A stretch of 6,190 nt of DNA from Myxococcales bacterium. Lineage in GTDB: Bacteria > Myxococcota > Polyangia > Fen-1088. Shown in pieces: positions 1 to 6,110 of the stretch. Position 1 is the first letter of the stretch. Each line of letters opens with the position of its first letter. The stretch is from contig PMJE01000273.1 of the NCBI GenBank assembly GCA_003157315.1, positions 1 through 6,190 of the forward strand, written 5' to 3'. Both the position numbers and the translations under genes were made by a program. The notes beneath the pieces were generated by a model. The model was not told the DNA's origin. It ran no database searches and was given only the letters and a program-made list of their open reading frames with translations.

Positions 1-967
1 TTCGCGCAAAGGCGGCACAGGGCAAGGCACCACGTGCAGGCGGTAGAAGAGATCCTCGCGAAAGCGCCCAGCCTCCACTTCCTTCTTGATGTCGCGATGG
101 GTGGCCGAGATCACCCGCACGTCCACGTGCACGGTCTCTTCGCCGCCCACGCGTTCGAATTCCTTCTCTTGCAGAACGCGCAAGAGTTTGAGCTGCAGGT
201 TGGGCGTCATGTCGCCCACCTCGTCGAGAAACAGGGTTCCCTTGTCGGCTAATTCGAAGCGGCCCAACCTGCGCTTGATCGCGCCGGTAAATGCGCCCTT
301 CTCGTGCCCGAACAATTCCGATTCGAGTAAGGTTTCCGTCAGCGAACCACAATTGACCTTCACGAAAGGGCCGTCCGCCCGCTTGGAGCGGCTGTGCACG
401 GCGCGCGCCACCAACTCCTTGCCGGTGCCCGATTCACCATAGATATGCACTGCCACGTCAGCCGGGGCCACCTTCTCGATGGTCTCAAAAAGCGCGCGCA
501 TCTGCGGCGCCCGGCCCACCAGCTCACCTAGACCATAGCTTAGGGCGGCGTCGGCGCGCAGGACTTCCACCTCGGCCTCGGCCCTCTGCCGCGCAAGCTT
601 CTCGTGGCGCATTTCCAGCGCGCGCTCGACCTTGAGGCGCAGGACCTCGGGCGCAAAAGGCTTCTGCAAGAAAGTCCATGGCACCCAGGCGCATGGCCTG
701 CACCGCCGTCTCAACCGTGCCGAAAGCCGTCACGATCAGCGTCGGGCACGATGGGTCGATGCGCTTGACTGCCTCCAGAACCTCCAGGCCGCCGACGCCC
801 TCCATTTTGAGGTCGGTGATGACGAAATCCGCGGCTTGTTTCTTCAGCGCAGCCAGACCTTCACTGCCCGAGGCCGCGGTCACCACGTCGTGACCCATGC
901 GCCGCACCGTGACCGCCATGCCCTCCCGCATGGTCTCGTTGTCGTCGATGATGAGAACGCGCGCCAT
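1..967 (-). pseudogene. NtrC-family sigma-54 response regulator, frameshifted, C-terminus beyond window
   Basis: This is a receiver plus AAA+ sigma-54 activator, the cytoplasmic output partner of the kinase just upstream (stop-to-start gap 12 bases). The receiver shows acidic D8/D9, phospho-acceptor D52 and T80. After L100 the original frame runs into unrelated sequence and stops at 524 (147 residues). Dropping one base at 668/669 restores FLQKPF with the conserved receiver lysine (K102), and reading then stays open to base 1, giving 322 residues. In the restored frame: linker about 104-142, AAA+ from about 143, Walker A GESGTGKE (177-184), sigma-54-contacting GAFTGA (224-229), Walker B LFLDE (245-249), and the REDLFYRL arginine-finger region (303-310). 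The end of the AAA+ domain and any helix-turn-helix lie outside the window. The identification is firm. Whether the frameshift is a real mutation or a sequence error cannot be told from here. Confidence 0.88.
668..669 (-). other. Single-base insertion (frameshift site) in the sigma-54 activator
   Basis: On the coding strand TTTCTTGCAGAAG is present where TTTCTGCAGAAG would encode F-L-Q-K. One T (an A on the plus strand, base 668 or 669) is in excess. Upstream codons give a good receiver and downstream codons give a good receiver end and AAA+ domain in the +1 frame, so this is the only lesion visible in the 967 bases. Confidence 0.85.
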
Positions 968-979
968 GGCAGAACCATA

Positions 980-2404
980 CTACGTGGGCGGCCGGGTGCG
1001 ACTCGTGAAACGGAAGCGGGCGCCGCCTTCTTCACCGCGGTCCACACTCACCTCGCCACCATGATCGTGCGCGATCTCGCGCACGAAGGCCAGACCCAAC
1101 CCGATTCCCCTCTCGCGGGTGGTGAAGAAGGGGGTGAAGATCTTGTCCCCCAACTCCGGCGCCACGCCGGGGCCGCTGTCGCGTACTTCCCATTCGACCA
1201 AACCGTTAGCCCTGCGCGCGGCGACCACCACCTGGCCGGGAACGCCCGCTGCGACCATGGCGTTCTTGACCAGGTTGATGAGGGCGCGGCGCAGTTGGCC
1301 TCGGTCACCTTCGGCAACCAGGCCCGGGGTGGCCTCGGTACGCAGCGCAGGCCCCGTGCCAGCGGGGAACCGACAAATCTCGCACACCTCATCCAGCAAA
1401 GGCGCGACGGGGACGGGTTCCATCACGGGCGGCGACCGGCGTGCGAATTCCAAGAAGTCGGACACCACGTTCTTGAGGTAGCCGATCTCGCGCTCCACCC
1501 GCGCCACCTCGGCCAAGCGCTCGGGTTCATGAGCTAGCCCCTCGCGCAGCAGGCCGGCATAGAGCTGCAGGCCGCCCAAAGGGTTGCGCACCTCGTGCGC
1601 AATCCCCGCCAGCATCATCTGCATGCGTTCGTCGCGCGCCTGCAGCGCGGCCCGCATTTCGTCCAGGCGAGCCGCGAGATAGCCAATCTCGTCCCGGGTC
1701 TCGACCGCCACCGGGCGGGCCAGATCGCCGCGCCCGATCCTTTCCGCGGCTCGTGCCAGGCGCGCCAGCGGCCTGGTCATCCGGCGCGAAAGCCACGCCG
1801 CCAGCACGGCGATGAGGACCATGCACATGCCACCGCCCGCCACCAGCCAGCGTCGAAACGCGGCCAACTGAGCGAAATACTGCGCACTGCCCTCCACGAC
1901 AACGAATCCCGCAGGTTCCCCTCCGCCCACACGGGCATAGCCGCGCTGATAGGGTCGGCCATCGCGTCCCCAGAACAGGGGAGAGCCTGCCAGGGCGCCA
2001 GCCGCAGCCCGCTCAATCTCGGGCTGGTCGGCGCCCAGTTCGTAGGCGTGCGCGCCTAGCGCCACCAGTCCCTCAGTATCGCCTCGCCCAGTCAGATCGC
2101 GGGCAACCAGCAGAACCCGCCGGACGCCCATTCGCTGCCGCGCCAGTTCGATGCGCCGGGTGAGATTGGCGTAGGTGTTGGATTGCTCATCACCGAGCCC
2201 GATGGCCGTGAACTGCTCGGGCAGGATCTGCATGGCGATACCGGACGCGGCCGTGGCGAGTCGCTGGCCTAGTTCTTCCTCCAGCGCGCGTCGTGCCACC
2301 AGATGGGCCAGCATGCCGAACAGCACCAGCGCAACCACCGCCGGTAGCAGTACGGCCACCAACATCTTGGCGAGGAGTCTTGCCTTTGGGGGCCGGGTGA
2401 GCAT
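980..2404 (-). CDS. Membrane sensor histidine kinase (HAMP, HisKA, HATPase_c), NtrC-partner type
   Basis: This is a 474-residue inner-membrane kinase predicted to autophosphorylate and pass phosphate to the NtrC-type regulator encoded 12 bases downstream. Order of parts: TM1 about 13-35; periplasmic domain about 36-184, possibly Cache-like (inference); TM2 about 185-206; HAMP about 206-258; HisKA H-box with H270 in IAHEVRNP; N-box NLVKNA (378-383, N381); G1 DSGPG (409-413); F-box IFTPFFTT (422-429); G2 GIGLGLA (433-439). All catalytic motifs are intact. There is no PAS domain. The reading frame is open upstream to 2563, but that longer form would overlap the PilZ gene by about 79 bases and add residues ahead of TM1. 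The ATG at 2404 puts a basic stretch directly before TM1, so it is preferred. Its ribosome binding site is weak (AGCGGG abutting the start). The input signal is unknown. The downstream regulator is frameshifted, so this kinase may lack its normal output. Confidence 0.9.
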   Translation of the reverse strand: MLTRPPKARLLAKMLVAVLLPAVVALVLFGMLAHLVARRALEEELGQRLATAASGIAMQILPEQFTAIGLGDEQSNTYANLTRRIELARQRMGVRRVLLVARDLTGRGDTEGLVALGAHAYELGADQPEIERAAAGALAGSPLFWGRDGRPYQRGYARVGGGEPAGFVVVEGSAQYFAQLAAFRRWLVAGGGMCMVLIAVLAAWLSRRMTRPLARLARAAERIGRGDLARPVAVETRDEIGYLAARLDEMRAALQARDERMQMMLAGIAHEVRNPLGGLQLYAGLLREGLAHEPERLAEVARVEREIGYLKNVVSDFLEFARRSPPVMEPVPVAPLLDEVCEICRFPAGTGPALRTEATPGLVAEGDRGQLRRALINLVKNAMVAAGVPGQVVVAARRANGLVEWEVRDSGPGVAPELGDKIFTPFFTTRERGIGLGLAFVREIAHDHGGEVSVDRGEEGGARFRFTSRTRPPT

Positions 2405-2484
2405 CCCGCTGCCAGTGTACCAACGGCAGGCCCTGGCTGTGTGGATGAAACTACTCGCGTACGGTGCGGTTCCAGGCGTGTCGC

Positions 2485-3039
2485 TCAGGGCGTTGCTGTC
2501 GATGAACTCGCGGGCAAGTCCTCTGGCTGTCCGGCACGCAACATCACGCGAATCTCGGCGCAAATCGCGTCGTAGACCAGGGTCTCGATGCGGCTGCGTC
2601 CGTCCTGGGCAAGCTCCACGAAGGTGGCTGCCATGCGCACGCTGCCCCGCAATGGGATGTTGGCCACCACTCGGCAGCGACCCACCACTGGTTGCGTGTC
2701 GCGGCCGAGTTTCAGGCGAAAGGGAGCCAAGGTTCCCACGGCAGGGGCCTCGCCCACCAGCGCGGACAGCCCACTTGTGCTGAGGTCCTGGGTGAGCGAC
2801 GATGTCTTGCCAGTGTGCAGGTCGAATTCAATCGGCACAGCGCGCGCCACCCGAACCGCCTGGCGTGCGCCATCATTGGCGCGAATCTCAAGCCGCTGGG
2901 CCAGAACCAACATTGCGCCCAGGTCAGCGCGCGCCTGCATGTAGGCAGGCAGCAGCGTTACCCCCAAGCTTCCTTCCTTGAACTTGTCGTGCCATGAACA
3001 AAACTGGGCCAGCCAATAGGTGAGCCTCGTCGCGGCCAT
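2485..3039 (-). CDS. PilZ-domain c-di-GMP receptor with N-terminal extension
   Basis: This 184-residue soluble protein should bind cyclic di-GMP through a PilZ domain at about 56-160. The two ligand-binding motifs are visible: RxxxR at R59-R63 (RQAVR) and DxSxxG at 85-90 (DLSTSG). Residues 1-55 are an extension rich in aromatic and hydrophobic residues (YWLAQFCSW, then a likely helix LGAMLVLAQRLEIRA) that I do not recognise; it has no clear signal peptide or membrane segment. The start at 3039 is chosen over 3093 because a strong ribosome binding site, AGGGAGG, sits 6 bases before it. The gene follows the CheY-like gene after 95 bases and precedes the kinase by 80. With its own strong start signal it could be translated independently of its neighbours. 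The PilZ call is firm; the target is unknown. Confidence 0.9.
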   Translation of the reverse strand: MAATRLTYWLAQFCSWHDKFKEGSLGVTLLPAYMQARADLGAMLVLAQRLEIRANDGARQAVRVARAVPIEFDLHTGKTSSLTQDLSTSGLSALVGEAPAVGTLAPFRLKLGRDTQPVVGRCRVVANIPLRGSVRMAATFVELAQDGRSRIETLVYDAICAEIRVMLRAGQPEDLPASSSTATP

Positions 3040-3045
3040 CGAGTT

Positions 3046-3052
3046 CCTCCCT
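3046..3052 (-). promoter_or_regulatory. Strong Shine-Dalgarno of the extended PilZ gene
   Basis: AGGGAGG on the minus strand lies 6 bases before the ATG at 3039. It decides the start against the longer frame beginning at 3093. Confidence 0.8.
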
Positions 3053-3134
3053 TGCAGAACCCAACCGGGTACCGATCTAGTTACTCGGCACATTGGGGCA
3101 GGTCCTTAGGACTAGTGAGAAGAAAGATCTAGAT

Positions 3135-3515
3135 TCAACCTGGGTCACCGGCGATGCGGCGCACGGCTGCCAGAAGAAGATCGGTCTGGAACGGCTTGAC
3201 GATCCAGCCCTTGGCCCCGGCGCGCTTGGCCCGGGCGATGAGTTCTGGCGATCCATCCGTTGTCAACATGACCACCGGCACAGGCAGTCCGGTCGCGTCG
3301 CCCCTGATGCTGTCGAGAAACTCGAGTCCGTTCATGTGCGGCATGTTGAGGTCGCACAAGACCATGGCGATCTCCGCGTGTGCACGCAATGCATCCACGC
3401 CTTCCCGTCCATCACTGGCTTCGACGATCTGGTACCCTGCCGACGTCAGGGTTAGCGACACCTGCTGCCGAACTGTAAGAGAGTCGTCCACGATGAGTAC
3501 GGATTTCTTGCTCAT
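3135..3515 (-). CDS. CheY-like single-domain response regulator
   Basis: This 126-residue protein is a stand-alone receiver with no output domain, so it acts by protein contact or as a phosphate relay or sink. Key residues are all present: acidic pair D10/D11, phospho-acceptor D55 in LCDLNMP, switch T85 in VMLTT, and K107 in VKPF. It starts 18 bases after the stop of the CheX-like gene. No clear Shine-Dalgarno precedes the ATG at 3515, which fits translational coupling. A TTG at 3530, 3 bases after that stop, would add five residues and is a weaker alternative. The CheX-like neighbour is the likely phosphatase of this receiver. The kinase that loads it is not identifiable here: no CheA is in the window, and the right-edge gene or a distant kinase could serve. 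Similar receivers occur in chemotaxis, twitching and other surface-behaviour systems, and the sequence does not say which applies. Confidence 0.92.
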   Translation of the reverse strand: MSKKSVLIVDDSLTVRQQVSLTLTSAGYQIVEASDGREGVDALRAHAEIAMVLCDLNMPHMNGLEFLDSIRGDATGLPVPVVMLTTDGSPELIARAKRAGAKGWIVKPFQTDLLLAAVRRIAGDPG

Positions 3516-3533
3516 GACATTGCGCCGCAAGAC

Positions 3534-4073
3534 CTAGAAAAGGACTATCGAACCTTCCCTAAGGGCCGCTCCTTCCTCGTCCGAAGGGCTTTCCGCAAGT
3601 CGGAAACCAGCTCCTATTTCAAGTTCAAGCCAGCCATCCAACACCATTCCATCAATGGCGAAAGAGATGGGAGTCGGGGTGGGCCGCAGACTGGAGGAAA
3701 GACGCAACCTTTCGGCCAATGCACTTTGCGGAACACTGAGAGCCACACTTACCCCGTAGGCCAACAATCGGTTGCGAAGGCGGCCGACCGACTGGTTCAC
3801 CATTTCGCAGGCCCAGTCGGTGAGGTCGCGCGGTGTCACGGTGGGGGGCAAGGGATGCAGCCGCGCAAAGAGCTTGCTGGGACCGACGAGGGTGAACGAG
3901 CCGCGAAGGTCATTGTTGCAGAAGCCGCTGAATGCCGCGATGCACTCGCCGGTCGGCGGCGACTGCCCTACACCTTGAGTCCGCTCGGGCCTGGCCCCCA
4001 ATTCGGTAAGCAATTCGGACGTGCACTGGGAGAGGATCTCTGCCAATCGTGCTTGGTTGGAATCGCCAGGCAT
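3534..4073 (-). CDS. CheX-like (CheC/CheX/FliY family) receiver phosphatase
   Basis: This 179-residue cytoplasmic protein resembles CheX-type phosphatases, which hydrolyse the aspartyl phosphate of CheY-like receivers. The signature helix lies at about 83-104 (LTDWACEMVNQSVGRLRNRL), with catalytic ExxN at E90-N93. It is followed by LLAYGVSVALSVP, which matches the family pattern of a helix leading into a strand and proline. Family members may carry one or two such helices, and I see only one, as in CheX. The ATG at 4073 is chosen because GAGG lies 5 bases before it; the ATG at 4094 (seven residues longer) has no such site. A 16-base motif shared with the right-edge gene lies 27 bases before 4073. 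The next gene downstream encodes a CheY-like receiver, the obvious substrate. The cyclase receiver upstream is a second possible substrate, though it is degenerate. The family call rests on motif pattern alone. Confidence 0.75.
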   Translation of the reverse strand: MPGDSNQARLAEILSQCTSELLTELGARPERTQGVGQSPPTGECIAAFSGFCNNDLRGSFTLVGPSKLFARLHPLPPTVTPRDLTDWACEMVNQSVGRLRNRLLAYGVSVALSVPQSALAERLRLSSSLRPTPTPISFAIDGMVLDGWLELEIGAGFRLAESPSDEEGAALREGSIVLF

Positions 4074-4100
4074 TACCGCCTCATTTCGCTTCATTCGGTG

Positions 4101-4116
4101 GAACCGGCGAAAAACT
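4101..4116 (-). repeat. Copy 1 of 16-base leader motif AGTTTTTCGCCGGTTC
   Basis: Read on the minus strand, this is identical to plus-strand 6073-6088. It ends 27 bases before the CheX-like start at 4073, while the other copy ends 28 bases before the start at 6117. Both copies therefore lie upstream of genes in the sense direction at nearly the same spacing. It may be a promoter element or operator; I do not recognise a named site. Confidence 0.6.
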
Positions 4117-4140
4117 GAAGTTCCCTAGACAACACGCCCG

Positions 4141-5583
4141 TCAAAGTAACTCCCTGGGGATCTCGATCTCGGTTCCCGTACGCCGCAGCACCGTAGGTGA
4201 AACCACCACGCGATTGCGACCACTCGCTTTGGCCTGATACATGGCGTGGTCGGCTCGATCGATGAGCACCTCAGCGTTGTCGTTCACCTCAAGACAAGCG
4301 ATGCCAATCGAAACAGTCACCGGTACACGCTGCTTCTTGTTGTCCAATACCGACATGCGTTCCACTGCGCTGCGGATGCGCTCGGCCGCGATGCGAGCAC
4401 CCGACTCGGGAGCACCCGACAATACCACCACGAACTCCTCACCTCCCCAGCGGCCCACTATGTCTGTCTTGCGCGCGTGGTGAGCGAACAAGCGGCCGAG
4501 CGCGGCGAGCACCTGATCGCCCATGGCATGTCCGCGCTCGTCGTTAATCAACTTGAAATGGTCGACGTCAAGCAACAGGAGTGACATGGGATAGCCGTGG
4601 CGCTCGGAACGAGCCTGTTCCACGTCCAGGGCGGCGAGCAGCGCACGACGATTCATGATTCCGGTCAGCGGATCCGTGGTGGCTGCGTGCTGGGTTTCCT
4701 CGACCAGCAGTGCTATGCGCAAGGGTCCGCCCAACTCGCGCGCCACGATATCAAGAATGCGCACGTCCTGAGGATCCCCAGCCCCCTTCTGGCTGAGAGC
4801 AATGTAGGCGACTATCTCCTGGCCAAATTCGACGGGACGAACCAGCGGCTGGGCGTCGGCGGGCTCCGCGGAGGCGTCTTCATCCTCGATGCGCAGGATG
4901 GTGGTCTCCCCGGGAAGACCGAGAGCCTGGCGCGCTTCCCGCTCGCATTCCCCGCGCGCGGCCGGGTGCGCATGCAGACCGACGTGCGAAGGCCGACCTA
5001 CCGCCAGCGCTAGCCAACGGTACGACATGACCTGGGAGAAAAATTGGGTGAGCAGATCGAAGAGCCGATCGAACGCTCCGCAGGTTGACAACGCGCGCAC
5101 CTCGGACGCGAGCACCGACTCAAAAAGCGCCGCATCCAGCGAAGCCGCGATGCGATCACGAATGGCGGACTCGGCATCTTGCAGCTGGGTGAAGAACCCA
5201 TCTTCCTCGGTGGCCACCTCAACCACAGAACGGCCGAGGGCCCGCACCAGATCCCCCATACGGCCCTTGACGACGTAGGCGGCGGCACCCGCTCGTTCGG
5301 ACCAGAAGCGGTTTCGCGGACTGTCGGGACCGCGCAAGATAACCGGCACACGCTCAGTACTAGGCTCGGCCCGCAAAAGCCGTGTGAGTTGCACTCCGGA
5401 AATACCTGTCATCCACAGATCCGCAATGACGGCGGAAGGTGGGCTGCTGAGCGCGGCGTTGGCTCCTTCGACGGACGCTGCAAATCCCGTTGTCTTGTAG
5501 CCCTGCATACGCAGACGCTCAATCAGAACGTCGCGGGTTTGCTCCTCGGGATCGATGAGGATGATCGAATGCCCGCTGCTCAT
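4141..5583 (-). CDS. Diguanylate cyclase: degenerate receiver, linker domain, GGDEF
   Basis: This 480-residue soluble protein is predicted to make cyclic di-GMP from two GTP. Residues 5-120 are a receiver-like domain; about 165-295 is a GAF-like middle region (fold inferred, not certain); about 300-463 is GGDEF. The GGDEF part is complete: DPLTG (304-308), metal-site D339 in DVDHFKLIND, active site GGEEF (380-384), and RxxD inhibitory site R371-D374 exactly five residues upstream, so product inhibition is expected. The receiver keeps D11, D55 and K106. However, the second acidic residue is proline (P12) and the switch Thr/Ser is arginine (R84 in VILRG), so normal phospho-activation is doubtful. 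The start at 5583 has only a poor ribosome site (AGGT next to the ATG); no better in-frame start precedes the receiver. The gene sits 59 bases after the small PilZ gene and 67 before the CheX-like gene. Confidence 0.93.
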   Translation of the reverse strand: MSSGHSIILIDPEEQTRDVLIERLRMQGYKTTGFAASVEGANAALSSPPSAVIADLWMTGISGVQLTRLLRAEPSTERVPVILRGPDSPRNRFWSERAGAAAYVVKGRMGDLVRALGRSVVEVATEEDGFFTQLQDAESAIRDRIAASLDAALFESVLASEVRALSTCGAFDRLFDLLTQFFSQVMSYRWLALAVGRPSHVGLHAHPAARGECEREARQALGLPGETTILRIEDEDASAEPADAQPLVRPVEFGQEIVAYIALSQKGAGDPQDVRILDIVARELGGPLRIALLVEETQHAATTDPLTGIMNRRALLAALDVEQARSERHGYPMSLLLLDVDHFKLINDERGHAMGDQVLAALGRLFAHHARKTDIVGRWGGEEFVVVLSGAPESGARIAAERIRSAVERMSVLDNKKQRVPVTVSIGIACLEVNDNAEVLIDRADHAMYQAKASGRNRVVVSPTVLRRTGTEIEIPRELL

Positions 5584-5642
5584 ACCTATGGAAATCGCCA
5601 GAAAGCTCCCATCTGTTTAGCCGAGGCAGGCGGCTCGTTGGA

Positions 5643-5969
5643 TCACCGGGCGAAAACCGTGGCAGCCAGGGCCAAACAGCCTGGATCGAGGAGTACCCCG
5701 CAACCGATGGCATCATGAATCTGCGAGTATCCCCGCCAGCGCACCGTGCCGGTCAAGGTCTTGGCGCCATCCGGCGCTTGCACGACCACCCAGACGTGGT
5801 CCCCCACGCCAACCGACTCGGGGAAGGCACCGGTTGGGACCACAAAGAACCCCGAGGCTGACACATCGCAAAGCTCAGCCGCCTGCCCATCGCTTTCGCG
5901 GTTCACCCAAGACACATGGACCAAACGCAGGCCTCGGGGATCACGCCGACGTTGTGCGCTGACAGCCAT
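5643..5969 (-). CDS. Small single-domain PilZ protein
   Basis: This 108-residue protein is almost entirely one PilZ domain and should bind cyclic di-GMP. RxxxR is at R8-R12 (RRDPR) and DxSxxG at 35-40 (DVSASG), followed by strands such as FFVVPTG and VWVVVQ. It has no signal peptide or membrane segment, so it is a cytoplasmic adaptor-type PilZ protein. The ATG at 5969 is preferred because GGGAG lies 5 bases before it; an in-frame ATG at 5981 would add four residues but has AGGGG directly against it. The Shine-Dalgarno and the upstream ATG both lie in the 3' arm of an inverted repeat (5975-6000), which may control translation. It is first in the minus-strand series, 59 bases ahead of the diguanylate cyclase, so the two may be co-expressed as source and receptor of c-di-GMP. 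Confidence 0.9.
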   Translation of the reverse strand: MAVSAQRRRDPRGLRLVHVSWVNRESDGQAAELCDVSASGFFVVPTGAFPESVGVGDHVWVVVQAPDGAKTLTGTVRWRGYSQIHDAIGCGVLLDPGCLALAATVFAR

Positions 5970-5974
5970 TGACT

Positions 5975-6000
5975 CTCCCATCCCCTTCGGCTGATGGGAG
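5975..6000 (-). promoter_or_regulatory. Inverted repeat overlapping the PilZ ribosome binding site
   Basis: A perfect 8-base inverted repeat, CTCCCATC - 10 bases - GATGGGAG, lies just before the small PilZ gene. In the PilZ transcript the 3' arm (5982-5975) contains the Shine-Dalgarno GGGAG and the alternative ATG at 5981. Folding would hide them. It could equally be a DNA operator, and it is not followed by a T-run, so it is not a terminator. Confidence 0.5.
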
Positions 6001-6050
6001 GCAGGCTTGAATCCTCACTGCCAAAGGCACGCACGCGTTGCCGGAAGCGA

Positions 6051-6098
6051 GCCAACTGTGCCAACTGGTTCAAGTTTTTCGCCGGTTCTGCCGCTTCT
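6051..6098 (+). repeat. Two tandem 9-base repeats in the divergent intergenic region
   Basis: GCCAACTGT-GCCAACTGG occupies 6051-6068 (8 of 9 identical). GCCGGTTCT-GCCGCTTCT occupies 6081-6098 (8 of 9 identical). Both have a 9-base period and lie in the 147 bases between the divergent PilZ and right-edge genes. They may be protein binding sites or chance in a GC-rich leader. Confidence 0.35.
6073..6088 (+). repeat. Copy 2 of 16-base leader motif AGTTTTTCGCCGGTTC
   Basis: Exact match to minus-strand 4116-4101. It ends 28 bases before the start at 6117. It partly overlaps the second tandem 9-base repeat. Confidence 0.6.
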
Positions 6099-6105
6099 GC
6101 TTGCA

Positions 6106-6110
6106 GAGGA
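6106..6110 (+). promoter_or_regulatory. Shine-Dalgarno of the right-edge gene
   Basis: GAGGA lies 6 bases before the ATG at 6117. It supports a real divergent gene although only 74 bases of it are visible. Confidence 0.65.

Noticed and set aside
655..680. Programmed +1 frameshift in the sigma-54 activator (CTT followed by G, skipping one base gives the right product)
   Set aside because: CTT is the shift codon in prfB, but there the next codon is a stop and a Shine-Dalgarno-like stimulator sits just upstream. Here the next codon is GCA and no stimulator is seen, so a plain insertion is simpler.
969..976. GGTTCTGC recurs before three starts (minus strand 976-969 and 3061-3054, plus strand 6084-6091)
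   Set aside because: Its distance from the starts varies from 1 to 25 bases and an 8-base word can recur by chance.
632..1537. 301-residue open frame on the plus strand, and other long plus-strand frames
   Set aside because: They lie opposite genes with clear conserved domains and their translations show no recognisable family; they are shadows of high-GC coding sequence.
2414..2422. Extended -10 promoter TGGTACACT (minus strand) before the kinase gene
   Set aside because: No -35 at suitable spacing, and the transcript would start almost at the ATG; too weak to list.
4095..4140. Terminator after the cyclase gene (run of five T on the minus strand at 4114-4110)
   Set aside because: No stable stem directly precedes the T-run. 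AACT-TC-AGTT has a two-base loop and GGAAC/GTTCC places the T-run in its loop.
6005..6062. Sigma-54 promoter before the small PilZ gene (TTGGCACAGTTGGC on the minus strand)
   Set aside because: TGGCAC matches the -24 half, but no GC lies at the required 10-base distance from GG.
6070..6097. Possible FliA (sigma-28) promoter: TCAAGTTT followed by GCCGCTTC
   Set aside because: The -10 half matches only GCCG, the gap is 12 rather than the usual 11 bases, and the equivalent site before the CheX-like gene is poorer. It remains only a weak idea.
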